Origin: Bacteroidota bacterium
GTDB taxonomy: Bacteria > Bacteroidota > Ignavibacteria > UBA10030
DNA: 9,838 nucleotides
Reading direction: 5' to 3'
NCBI GenBank assembly: GCA_003519375.1
Contig: DOWV01000087.1
Coordinates: forward strand, 1 to 9,838
The notes beneath the pieces are model-generated. The model had not been told where the DNA came from and ran no database searches. It was given only the letters and a program-made list of their open reading frames with translations. The position numbers and the translations under genes are program-made. Below are positions 1-7,167 of the stretch, one piece after another; the stretch's first letter is position 1, and every line of letters begins with the position of its first letter.

Positions 1-581
1 GGGAACAGCGGGAACATAGACCCTTGCTGCCCGTTGAGATAGGAAGCCAGATATCCGGGCAAGAGGCCGGAGTAGTCAACATCCCAGAGTACCGGCGCGA
101 GCAGAACAAACATGCTGCCCAGGAGGATGAGAAATCGCTGGTACCACATATCACTCCGGATGACAATGCGGCCTATGAAGATAATCAACATCCCGATTGC
201 GATACAGTGCAGGATATCCGACTGATAGAACTGGAGCAATTGATCCTGGGTCGAATCGTAGAGTGTGCGGTAGAGTGAGAAGAACGGAAGGTGGAGCCCG
301 TAACCTATCACCCAGACGAGTCCGATCCTGGACAGCTGTTTCCAGAATGCTTTTCCGTAGGTTCGGAACTCTTCCAGTTTTCGGTCACTGGCAACGACAA
401 ACACAAATCCTGCAACAAACAGGAACGTCGGAGCAACCAGGCCATTGACGAAGTTGAGCGCCTGAAACCACCCTTCCCCCTTCACCGCATCGAAGATGAA
501 TGCATTGAAGACGTGGACCTCGATCATGACGATCGTTGCCCATCCCCGGAGAAGATCGACAAAAACGAGACGGTTCTTCAC
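1..581 (-). CDS. DUF1624 / HGSNAT-like membrane acyltransferase, N-terminal part (cut by window edge)
   Basis: A multi-pass membrane protein whose first 193 codons are visible; the 3' end lies outside the window. It opens with a short cytoplasmic Lys/Arg segment and the motif FVDLLRGWATIVMIEVH (D9, R12, G13, H23), then GLVAPTFLFVAGFVFVV at about residues 47-63. Both fit the DUF1624 family, related to heparan-alpha-glucosaminide N-acetyltransferase, whose members move acyl groups across the membrane. Hydrophobic segments lie near 14-30, 46-64, 86-104, 122-141 and 149-165, and the visible part ends in an FPLF run like that family's FPxxPW motif. I chose the GTG at 581 because GGTGAG sits 6 nt upstream; an in-frame TTG at 608 is possible and a TGA lies just beyond it. 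It starts 55 nt after the kbl stop, so it may be the last gene of that unit. The substrate cannot be told from sequence. The family is fairly sure; a generic acyltransferase is the alternative. Confidence 0.72.
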   Translation of the reverse strand, partial: MKNRLVFVDLLRGWATIVMIEVHVFNAFIFDAVKGEGWFQALNFVNGLVAPTFLFVAGFVFVVASDRKLEEFRTYGKAFWKQLSRIGLVWVIGYGLHLPFFSLYRTLYDSTQDQLLQFYQSDILHCIAIGMLIIFIGRIVIRSDMWYQRFLILLGSMFVLLAPVLWDVDYSGLLPGYLASYLNGQQGSMFPLF

Positions 582-636
582 AGCATGCTCACCGATTGGA
601 CACTCCAAAGCGCGATTTTGTTCGCGGCAGTATCAG

Positions 637-1848
637 CTATTTCACAACTCCGAGCTTGCGTCCGACCTTCGAAAATGCCTCCACCGCCCTGTCGATGTGA
701 TGCATCTCATGTGCCGCTGAAAGCTGGACCCTGATTCTCGCAGCGCCCTTCGGGACAACAGGGAAGAAGAATCCCACAACATAGATTCCTTCACCATAGA
801 GCTCACGCGCCATCGCCTGGACAATCCCAGCTTCCCCGAGCATGATCGGCACGATCGGGTGGAAACCATCCTTGATCTGGAAACCCGCCTCGCTGATCCT
901 CCGGCGGAAATAGCGCGCATTCCTGTCAAGCTTGTCCCGCAATTCTGTCGAGCTCTGGATAAGATCCAGCGCTTTGATCGTCGCCCCCACGACAACCGGG
1001 CTCAACGTGTTCGAGAACAGGTACGGACGAGATCGCTGCCGAAGGATATCAATGAAAAACTTCCTTCCGACCACACAGCCCCCTGCCGAACCGCCAAGAG
1101 CTTTCCCGAACGTCGTCGTGATGATATCGACTTTTCCCATGACATTGTGATGCTCGTGCGTTCCTCGCCCCGTCTTACCGACAAATCCCGTCGCATGAGA
1201 ATCATCGACGAAGAGGATCGCGTTATACCGGTCGGCAAGCGCCGTGATCTCCACGAGCCTGGCAACATCGCCGTCCATCGAGAAGACGCCGTCCGTCACG
1301 ATCATCCTGAACCGCTTTGCCTGAGTATCTTTCAGTTGCTGTTCAAGATCGGCCATGTCTGCGTGTTTGTAGCGGTGCCGCTCTGCCTTGCAGAGTCGAA
1401 TTCCATCGATGATCGATGCGTGGTTGAGCTCATCCGAAATCAGCGCATCTTCCTCGTTCAGAAGGGCCTCGAACACGCCGCCGTTGGCATCGAAGCAGGA
1501 GGAATAGAGAATCGCATCCTCCATCCCGAGGAACTCGGAGATCTTCTGCTCAAGATCCTTGTGCCGGTCTTGTGTGCCGCAGATGAAGCGAACCGACGAG
1601 AGGCCGAACCCGCGCTCCTCGAGAGCGAGCTTCGCTGCTTTGATGAGCTCGGGATGACTCGAGAGACCCAGGTAGTTATTCGCACAGAAATTGATGACCT
1701 GCTTGACCGCCGACCTGGGAGGATACTCGACGGCAATGTCGGCCCCTTGAGGAGACCGGATGTAGCGCTCTTCCTTGATGAGGTCCGCTTTCCTCAGCTC
1801 AGCGAGTTCATTCACAAAATGCTGTTCTACCTTTGTGTGCACAGCCAT
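637..1848 (-). CDS. kbl: Glycine C-acetyltransferase (2-amino-3-ketobutyrate CoA ligase)
   Basis: A PLP-dependent alpha-oxoamine synthase-family enzyme that cleaves 2-amino-3-ketobutyrate with CoA to glycine and acetyl-CoA, the second step of threonine degradation. The 403 residues are close to E. coli Kbl (398). Visible landmarks are NFCANNYLGLSSHPE (53-67), SSCFDANGG (116-124), the cofactor motif DDSHATGFVG (215-224, with D215 and H218), the Schiff-base lysine K249 in TTTFGKALGGSAGG, and the C-terminal RIRVQLSAAH (371-380). The start is well set by AAGGAGG 9 nt upstream. It follows the tdh-like gene by about 35 nt on the same strand, and that enzyme would supply its unstable substrate, so the two are probably co-transcribed. 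The family also contains BioF, HemA and serine palmitoyltransferase; the pairing with tdh and the overall match favour Kbl. Confidence 0.95.
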   Translation of the reverse strand: MAVHTKVEQHFVNELAELRKADLIKEERYIRSPQGADIAVEYPPRSAVKQVINFCANNYLGLSSHPELIKAAKLALEERGFGLSSVRFICGTQDRHKDLEQKISEFLGMEDAILYSSCFDANGGVFEALLNEEDALISDELNHASIIDGIRLCKAERHRYKHADMADLEQQLKDTQAKRFRMIVTDGVFSMDGDVARLVEITALADRYNAILFVDDSHATGFVGKTGRGTHEHHNVMGKVDIITTTFGKALGGSAGGCVVGRKFFIDILRQRSRPYLFSNTLSPVVVGATIKALDLIQSSTELRDKLDRNARYFRRRISEAGFQIKDGFHPIVPIMLGEAGIVQAMARELYGEGIYVVGFFFPVVPKGAARIRVQLSAAHEMHHIDRAVEAFSKVGRKLGVVK

Positions 1849-1857
1849 GACTCTTAA

Positions 1858-1864
1858 CCTCCTT
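1858..1864 (-). promoter_or_regulatory. Ribosome binding site of kbl
   Basis: AAGGAGG on the minus strand, 9 nt before the kbl ATG. It is the strongest Shine-Dalgarno in the window and lies in the short tdh-kbl gap. It shows that this organism uses SD-led initiation for at least some genes, in contrast to porQ here. Confidence 0.8.
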
Positions 1865-1883
1865 GAAAATCAAATCTGCCCCC

Positions 1884-3110
1884 TCACGGCTTGAGAAGGA
1901 CCTTGTATGCGTCGCCCGATCGGATGGCCGCGAATCCTTCATCAAACCTGTCAAGGGGAAGTTGATGGGAGACGAATCCGGTTTTCATCAGCTGTTTGGC
2001 CAGACCGGCTTTCAGAAGCTGCTCCATCTGATCCCATGTCTGGAATACCCTGCGCCCGATGATCCCATGGACGGTGATGCCGCTGAATATGATATTTTTG
2101 GCAAAATCGACCTGCATCGTGCCGGAGGGGATTCCCAGCAGGGAAAACGTACCGCCCATACGCAACACACGCGCCGCATCCTCATACGCCCGGTAGTTAC
2201 CGGACATTTCCAGAGCGACATCAACTCCGGTGCTATCTGTTTGACTCAGAATTGTTTCCCTGAATCCCATCCTCTCCTCTTCAATCGTCATGTCGAAACA
2301 GTGATCAGCGCCATACTGTTTTGCAAGCGCGAATCGCTGAGAGACCAGCTTGGCGTGAGAGAAATCCTCGTGCGAAGCATCCGTCACATAGATTCGACGC
2401 GCACCTGCCCATTTTGCGACTGCAACCGCCATCAGTCCCTGCACACCGCACCCCAACACGGCAACGGACTGACCTTTGATTGGCGCCGCCATCACCGTGT
2501 GCGTTGCATTCCCGAGCGCATCCATGAAACTAATGATCTCATAGGGTATCTCACGCCGGAAAAACAGCCGGACGTTTTGCGCCGGGACCTTTACGTACGA
2601 CGCCCACGCACCGTCATCATGGACTCCGTTGATGATCGTATTCCGGCAGACGTGATACTCACCCTGCCTGCACTGATAGCAGGTCCCACAGGTTATGTGC
2701 ATCTCAGCCGTGCTGAAGAACTCCTTCTCGAGAAGCGTCATAAACTTCTTCTCCGAAGCAAGCGTCGAAGCAGACTTTTTCTGCAGGATCTTTTTCAGCA
2801 ACGGATCCGTCTTTGCCTTGTTCACCACAAGCCGCGCCAAATGTTTCCGCGCCTCTTTTCCTGCATCGACAATTCTACCGCTGAACTCGTGGCCGATGGT
2901 CACAGGATTGGACCTGGCCCTCATCATCTGAGCGCGGAGTGATTCCTTGGAGTTATAAATCCCCACGTCTGTCCCGCAGATTGCGCCGGCGGCTACTTTA
3001 ATAATAACATCGTTTGATTGCTCAATGGCAGGTTCAGGTTTGTCGACAAGCTGGAGTCCGACGGGCCACAGTTGCCCTTCAACAGGTTTTGGTTTTACTA
3101 TCGCTTTCAT
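1884..3110 (-). CDS. tdh: L-threonine 3-dehydrogenase-like zinc alcohol dehydrogenase with an internal insertion
   Basis: A zinc-dependent medium-chain dehydrogenase that most likely oxidises L-threonine to 2-amino-3-ketobutyrate with NAD, feeding Kbl encoded next door. Visible features are the catalytic-zinc ligands C45 (in AICGTDVGIYN) and H74-E75 (IGHEFSG), and the structural-zinc cysteines C141, C144, C147 and C155. Others are H138 in the HITCGTC context (equivalent of E. coli His90), FMDALGNATHT at 196-205, the Rossmann loop LGCGVQGL (219-226) and D244 at the end of beta-2, which favours NAD. At 408 residues it is much longer than E. coli Tdh (341). H74 to C141 spans 67 residues against 30 in E. 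coli, because a lysine-rich, probably helical block at about 86-134 replaces the usual GDRV loop. GGAGAG lies 9 nt before the ATG. Enzyme class is sure; threonine as substrate is inferred from kbl and from the C-terminal half. Another polyol or alcohol substrate is possible. Confidence 0.85.
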   Translation of the reverse strand: MKAIVKPKPVEGQLWPVGLQLVDKPEPAIEQSNDVIIKVAAGAICGTDVGIYNSKESLRAQMMRARSNPVTIGHEFSGRIVDAGKEARKHLARLVVNKAKTDPLLKKILQKKSASTLASEKKFMTLLEKEFFSTAEMHITCGTCYQCRQGEYHVCRNTIINGVHDDGAWASYVKVPAQNVRLFFRREIPYEIISFMDALGNATHTVMAAPIKGQSVAVLGCGVQGLMAVAVAKWAGARRIYVTDASHEDFSHAKLVSQRFALAKQYGADHCFDMTIEEERMGFRETILSQTDSTGVDVALEMSGNYRAYEDAARVLRMGGTFSLLGIPSGTMQVDFAKNIIFSGITVHGIIGRRVFQTWDQMEQLLKAGLAKQLMKTGFVSHQLPLDRFDEGFAAIRSGDAYKVLLKP

Positions 3111-3166
3111 TTATGAAATCTCTCCGTTGGTATGTCCCCGGATGGTTCTACGAGGCGCGCAGCTTG

Positions 3167-4210
3167 TTACTGATGTGCCCGCCTCCAATCAGCATAATTC
3201 TTCCGAATATCATCCAAGACTTCACGGTCGATTTGCCCGTCATCACGGATGCGTATATCATAATTCTCCCAACCCATGAAGTCCTGGAGGGCTTTCTTGG
3301 TCTTCGCTTCAAACATGCCATTTACAGGACCGTCATAGAAGACAAATCCTTTGTACTCCTTGTTCTTCAGAATTCCCTGGAGCTCCCTGCAGATCGTTGG
3401 ATCGATCGCAACAAGATTTTTTGGATCAGTGCGAAAATAGAACAATTTGTGCAGTTTGTAGAGGCGCTCGAGCTCCTGCAAAGGCCTGGCGTGGTCGTAG
3501 ATACTAATATCAATGAGATCATCCGTCGTGCCGTCATAGCCCGCGCCCTTCCGCTTGACCAGCAGCGCGGCTGATTGCTCGCCCCGACGGTCCCCTCCCG
3601 CTTTCCCGCCCGCCACCAGCGCTGCGACGAGCTTGTCGGAAAGCGAGCCCTTTGTTTCCTGAAATGTTCGCGCCAACGCCTCTACCGTCTCTTTGCCGAC
3701 CAGCGTATTCCCCTGCGCCGCAAAGCCTTTCCCCGTCACCATCACTCCCTTCCCCCCGACATTACCACCGGCGTTACCCCCCGCCCAATCGAAGCACTCT
3801 TTGCCCGTCCAGCTCGCTGCATTCCCATTCGCGTCGATCAAGCCGACCTGGCGTACCTCTCTGCCTGAATCATTCGCGATAAGAATCTTCAGCGCTTCCT
3901 CAGCCGTCGCACCGTTCCGAAGCAGAGCAAGCCCCTTCGGTCCGTATGCAACATTGATAAATGACTGTGTGGCTATGGCGCCGACGTTCGCCTCAGCCCA
4001 GGGGACAATCGGGCGAAGGTTCGGAAACTTGGATTGAACTGCGACACCGACATCACCATTCGAGAGATCTATTCCGACGATGGAAAACGTTGATGCAAAA
4101 GGATCCGACATGCCGTCGCCGCGGAGGTCCGTGGAAGGAACGCCCACCACGAGTATGATGAAAGTCAGGAATGAAGCCAGTCCACAAAGAATTGAAAGGG
4201 GTCGCCTCAT
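3167..4210 (-). CDS. Exported DUF1028 (Ntn-hydrolase-like) protein with C-terminal peptidoglycan-binding-like domain
   Basis: A 347-residue protein with a basic start and a hydrophobic stretch (about 5-23) that reads as a signal peptide or anchor. The DUF1028 domain follows (about 39-255), with STFSIVGIDLSNGDVGVAVQSKF (40-62), GAIATQSFINVAYGPKGL (78-94), RQVGLIDANG (120-129), AAQGNTLVGKETVEA (164-178) and AGGDRRGEQSAALLV (204-218). The tail (about 263-341) resembles the PG_binding_2 domain often found after DUF1028. The family is related in fold to Ntn-hydrolases; no substrate is established and I do not assign one. A Gly/Asn-rich stretch at 144-157 looks longer than usual for the family. I start at the ATG at 4210, with GAGGA 8 nt upstream; a frame-open extension to 4336 lacks family similarity. 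It lies 141 nt after rsmB, a gap in which I see no clear promoter, and 56 nt before tdh, so it may belong with the threonine genes. Confidence 0.85.
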   Translation of the reverse strand: MRRPLSILCGLASFLTFIILVVGVPSTDLRGDGMSDPFASTFSIVGIDLSNGDVGVAVQSKFPNLRPIVPWAEANVGAIATQSFINVAYGPKGLALLRNGATAEEALKILIANDSGREVRQVGLIDANGNAASWTGKECFDWAGGNAGGNVGGKGVMVTGKGFAAQGNTLVGKETVEALARTFQETKGSLSDKLVAALVAGGKAGGDRRGEQSAALLVKRKGAGYDGTTDDLIDISIYDHARPLQELERLYKLHKLFYFRTDPKNLVAIDPTICRELQGILKNKEYKGFVFYDGPVNGMFEAKTKKALQDFMGWENYDIRIRDDGQIDREVLDDIRKNYADWRRAHQ

Positions 4211-4351
4211 AGCGTTCGTCCTCGGTGAAATATCAGGTGGAAGGATGGCAGAGCCCGAGACTGCGGCACAAAAGGCATTTTCGAGCGGCCAAAACGCAGC
4301 GTGAATATAGAGAGAAAAACCCTGGAAGGAAAGCACTTTGAAGCTCGTGAT

Positions 4352-5728
4352 CTACGAGGACTTCTTCAGTCTGACAGCGAAGGAACCATCCATCAGATGG
4401 CGATGGGGAAATGTCTCCACAGCTCCGTCGGAAGTGACGAGACGCGGGTCGACAAACTTGCCTGCGTTTTCAATCGAAAATTCTGGGTGATCCGCCAGGA
4501 AACTGTGAATGAGGCTGATGTTCTCCTCCGGTTCCGTCGTGCAGGTGCTATAGACGAGAACTCCGTCGGCTTTGACATGCTTGGCGGCATTCTCAAGAAT
4601 GGCTCTTTGAGTCTGAACAAGTCTGACGAGATCTTCGGGTTCGCGTTTCCATTTGGCGTCAGGTTTCTTCGCAAGCACACCCAGCCCGGAACACGGTGCA
4701 TCCACCAGAACCTTTTCGGCCGGCGTCGTTTGTATGGTCGCCGCATCGGCAGCGACAAAGTGCGCATTCGCGATGCCCAGCCGCTGGCACGCGCCTTTCA
4801 CGAGATTCAATCGCGTCTCGTAACGATCGACGGCAACGATTTCTCCAACGTTCTTCATCAATTCGCCGATAAACGTTGCTTTCCCCCCGGGCGCCGCGCA
4901 CATATCGATAACGCGGTCTCCAGGCTTCGGGTCGAGCATCTGAACTGCGAGACCGGCACTCTCATCCTGAACGACAAAGAATCCCTGCCGGAACATCTCC
5001 GAGCCTCCAATCCCGGCCATATGTTTGACCCGGACGAAAAAGTCAAGGTATTCGGAGCGGGAGAACTGGATTTGGTGCTGTTCGAGTTGCGTAAGGAAGT
5101 AATTGAAATCGATCTTGAGTCGGTTAACACGAAGTGTAAGGTCGGGGCGCTCATTGTTCGCAGCAAGCAGCCGCTTTGCTTCGTCGTAGCCGAAGCGATT
5201 TACCCAGCGCTTCACAATCCACGAAGGGTGAGATTCGATGACCGCGAGATGCTGAATCTGGTCCTCCTTGAAATCAGGATACCGGATGTTCTCCAGATTA
5301 CGGAGGATGTTGCGAAGCACCGCATTGACCAGGTCGCCCACTTTCTGGCCCCTCAGCCGCTTGATAAATTCCACCGCCTCATTCACTGCCGCCGAATGCG
5401 GAACCTTGTCAAGAAAAAGGATCTGATAGAGGGCAACACGAAGAGCATTCTTGATGTTGGTCTCGGCCTTCGTAAAGTTGCCATGGAAGAATCCTGTGAG
5501 AACCCAATCGAGCTTCATCTGCCAGCGGACGACACCTGTAACGATCTCGTTCATCAACCCTTTATCGAGTTCGTTCATCTCGGCAGTACGCATTTCTCCA
5601 TCGAGCAGACGATCCAGGTATGCGTCCGATCGCTCGACGCGGTTCAGAATCTTGACGGCGGTTCCGCGCGGGCCCCGGTAGAGGTTCGCCTTGTCGTCGT
5701 CAAAGCTCATGTGCATCGGGTCTTGCAT
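4352..5728 (-). CDS. rsmB: 16S rRNA (cytosine(967)-C(5))-methyltransferase
   Basis: A cytosolic SAM-dependent RNA methyltransferase making m5C at 16S position 967. From the start used here (458 residues) there is an N-terminal NusB-like RNA-binding domain (about 20-145, with HSAAVNEAVEF at 111-121), a linker, and the Nop2/Sun catalytic domain. The latter shows QDESAGL (254-260), the SAM-binding DMCAAPGGK (275-283), AVDRYE with D301, motif IV DAPCSGLG (343-350, C346), and motif VI YSTCTTEPEEN (393-403), whose C396 is the predicted nucleophile. E. coli RsmB is 429 residues. The reading frame is open to an ATG at 5788, but that codon sits inside the terminator hairpin of rpmE, so I prefer the ATG at 5728 (weak GGCGGA 7 nt upstream). 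ATGs at 5716 or 5710 are also possible. Confidence 0.93.
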   Translation of the reverse strand: MQDPMHMSFDDDKANLYRGPRGTAVKILNRVERSDAYLDRLLDGEMRTAEMNELDKGLMNEIVTGVVRWQMKLDWVLTGFFHGNFTKAETNIKNALRVALYQILFLDKVPHSAAVNEAVEFIKRLRGQKVGDLVNAVLRNILRNLENIRYPDFKEDQIQHLAVIESHPSWIVKRWVNRFGYDEAKRLLAANNERPDLTLRVNRLKIDFNYFLTQLEQHQIQFSRSEYLDFFVRVKHMAGIGGSEMFRQGFFVVQDESAGLAVQMLDPKPGDRVIDMCAAPGGKATFIGELMKNVGEIVAVDRYETRLNLVKGACQRLGIANAHFVAADAATIQTTPAEKVLVDAPCSGLGVLAKKPDAKWKREPEDLVRLVQTQRAILENAAKHVKADGVLVYSTCTTEPEENISLIHSFLADHPEFSIENAGKFVDPRLVTSDGAVETFPHRHLMDGSFAVRLKKSS

Positions 5729-5760
5729 CCGGTTTTCCGCCAGTTCTGGTTCTCTAAGGT

Positions 5761-5807
5761 CAAAACAAAAAGAAAATGCGGAATGCATTTCTCCAATACA
5801 TTCCGCA
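5761..5807 (-). terminator. Rho-independent terminator of rpmE
   Basis: A perfect 9-bp inverted repeat (TGCGGAATG at 5777-5785 and CATTCCGCA at 5799-5807) with a 13-nt loop. On the minus strand it is followed by a T-rich tail (TTTTCTTTTTGTTTTG, 5776-5761). It lies 25 nt after the rpmE stop codon. Readthrough would be the simplest way to transcribe rsmB, as I see no clear promoter in the roughly 30 nt left before the rsmB start. Confidence 0.85.
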
Positions 5808-5832
5808 CACTCGTCATCACAACGTTGCTGGT

Positions 5833-6054
<222 letters not shown>

Positions 6055-6089
6055 CGAACTCTCCAATTGTGCTTTCTGTATTGCGTTAC

Positions 6090-6118
6090 AATGTAGGGAA
6101 TTTAGGCTAAAGTTGCAA
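6090..6118 (-). promoter_or_regulatory. Candidate promoter of rpmE
   Basis: On the minus strand, TTGCAA (6118-6113), a 17-nt spacer and TACATT (6095-6090) continuing as TACATTGT. This reads either as a 4/6 and 4/6 sigma70-type promoter or as a degenerate Bacteroidota TTG ... TAnnTTTG promoter. It would start the transcript about 25-30 nt before the rpmE ATG, leaving room for the GGAG ribosome site. Confidence 0.45.
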
Positions 6119-6148
6119 CGGCAATTTGGCGGGATGACTCGTACCGTT

Positions 6149-6166
6149 CGGCGAACTCTCTCGCCG
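6149..6166. repeat. Small inverted repeat in the rpmE/porQ divergent intergenic region
   Basis: CGGCGA (6149-6154) and TCGCCG (6161-6166) form a 6-bp GC-rich inverted repeat around a 6-nt loop. It sits between the two candidate promoters, so it could be a protein-binding site acting on either, but a stem this short may be chance. Confidence 0.3.
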
Positions 6167-6179
6167 GCACCCTGTATTC

Positions 6180-6210
6180 TTGCACCTCTTGAGTAATTTG
6201 GCTAGATTTG
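6180..6210 (+). promoter_or_regulatory. Candidate Bacteroidota-type promoter of the porQ-like gene
   Basis: TTG at 6180-6182, a 20-nt spacer, and TAGATTTG at 6203-6210, an exact match to the Bacteroidota -7 consensus TAnnTTTG. The expected transcription start falls at about 6214-6217, on top of the ATG at 6216, so the mRNA may be leaderless. That would fit the absence of a Shine-Dalgarno there. Confidence 0.45.
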
Positions 6211-6215
6211 TGTCG

Positions 6216-7154
6216 ATGAAACTCGCAAGAACAACAATATTTCTCCTCTGCATTTGTGCAACGAGTCTCGTCGCCCAGGACCGGGGAACGTACAGCTTTC
6301 TCCGCAATGATATCAGCGCCCGGGCAGCCGGGATGAACGGGAGTTTTGTCTCCATGACGGACGACCCGAACATCCTCTTCTACAACCCGGGAGCCCTCAC
6401 CACGCTCAAGCAGTCACGTGGATCCGCCGGCTTCCTGAAACACCTTCTTGATGTCAATGGAGGCTACCTCTCCTACGCCCGGCAGGTGGAAGGAATAGGA
6501 ACCGTGGGCGGCGGAATCGTCTACCTCGATTACGGTTCATTCACGCAAACCGACGAGTCGATGAATATCCTGGGGAATTTCAGCGCCCGTGATCTGGCGT
6601 TTGTCGTCGGTGCAGGACGCTCCCTCGATGAGGTGACCAGCGTCGGGCTCAATGTCAAGTTCCTCTATTCATCAATCTCCGAGTTCACCTCGGCGGCACT
6701 CGCAATCGACGCCGGTGTTCTCTACCAGATTCCCGCTGAGAATATCACCATCGGCGCAAGCATACTGACAGCGGGTTCCCAGCTCAAATCATACAACGGC
6801 ATCAAAGAATCGCTTCCCCTCGATGTCAAAATCGGGATCACCAAACGCCCCGAGCATCTGCCTGTCCTGCTGAACCTCAACCTCCACCGACTCACAGAAC
6901 GACGAGACAAATTCCTCGACCACTTCAGCGCGTTTTCGTTTGGAGCGGAGTTCCTGATGAGCGAGTCGGTTCGACTCAGGGCGGGTTACAATAATCAGCA
7001 GCGGAAGGATTTGAAGCTTGGGACGGGCGCAGGTCTTGCGGGGATTTCGCTCGGAGGCGGTATCCTGGTCGGAGAATACATCCTCGACTATTCCTTCAAC
7101 TCATACGGCAAGATCGGGAGCCTGCACAGGATTTCCCTTGGCATGGGCCTCTGA
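6216..7154 (+). CDS. porQ: PorV/PorQ-family outer-membrane beta-barrel protein (type IX secretion PorQ-like)
   Basis: A 312-residue protein with a classic signal peptide (MKLARTTIFLLCICATSLVA, cut near residue 20). It then has GTYSFLRNDISARAAGMNGSF (24-44) and DDPNILFYNPGAL (49-61), the N-terminal signature of PorV/PorQ proteins in which an Asp-rich turn is followed by an NPA/NPG motif. The rest alternates polar and hydrophobic residues with many glycines, as in a FadL-like outer-membrane barrel, and ends in a short strand with a terminal GMGL. PorQ works with PorU/PorV/PorZ in attaching type IX cargo at the cell surface in the families where it has been studied. No other type IX gene is in the window. 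I start at the ATG at 6216; a TTG at 6180 only adds residues in front of the signal peptide. It is the only plus-strand gene and stops 13 nt from the converging ZIP gene. PorQ rather than another PorV-like paralogue is an inference. Confidence 0.72.
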   Translation: MKLARTTIFLLCICATSLVAQDRGTYSFLRNDISARAAGMNGSFVSMTDDPNILFYNPGALTTLKQSRGSAGFLKHLLDVNGGYLSYARQVEGIGTVGGGIVYLDYGSFTQTDESMNILGNFSARDLAFVVGAGRSLDEVTSVGLNVKFLYSSISEFTSAALAIDAGVLYQIPAENITIGASILTAGSQLKSYNGIKESLPLDVKIGITKRPEHLPVLLNLNLHRLTERRDKFLDHFSAFSFGAEFLMSESVRLRAGYNNQQRKDLKLGTGAGLAGISLGGGILVGEYILDYSFNSYGKIGSLHRISLGMGL

Positions 7155-7167
7155 CCCCCATCGCATC

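Noticed and set aside
1..20. GGGAACA repeated twice at the left edge as the start of a repeat array
   Set aside because: It is two copies only and falls in the coding frame of the membrane protein (MFPLFP), a conserved motif region of that family.
605..640. CGCG-AACAAAAT-CGCG hairpin after the kbl stop as a terminator
   Set aside because: Only a 4-bp stem and no T-run follows on the minus strand.
24..734. Plus-strand frames at the left edge
   Set aside because: The minus strand carries a continuous hydrophobic DUF1624-type protein here; the plus frames are charged, overlap each other and have no family resemblance.
859..2942. Two long plus-strand frames (859-1857 and 1863-2942)
   Set aside because: They are exact antisense shadows of kbl and tdh, whose motifs are unambiguous on the minus strand.
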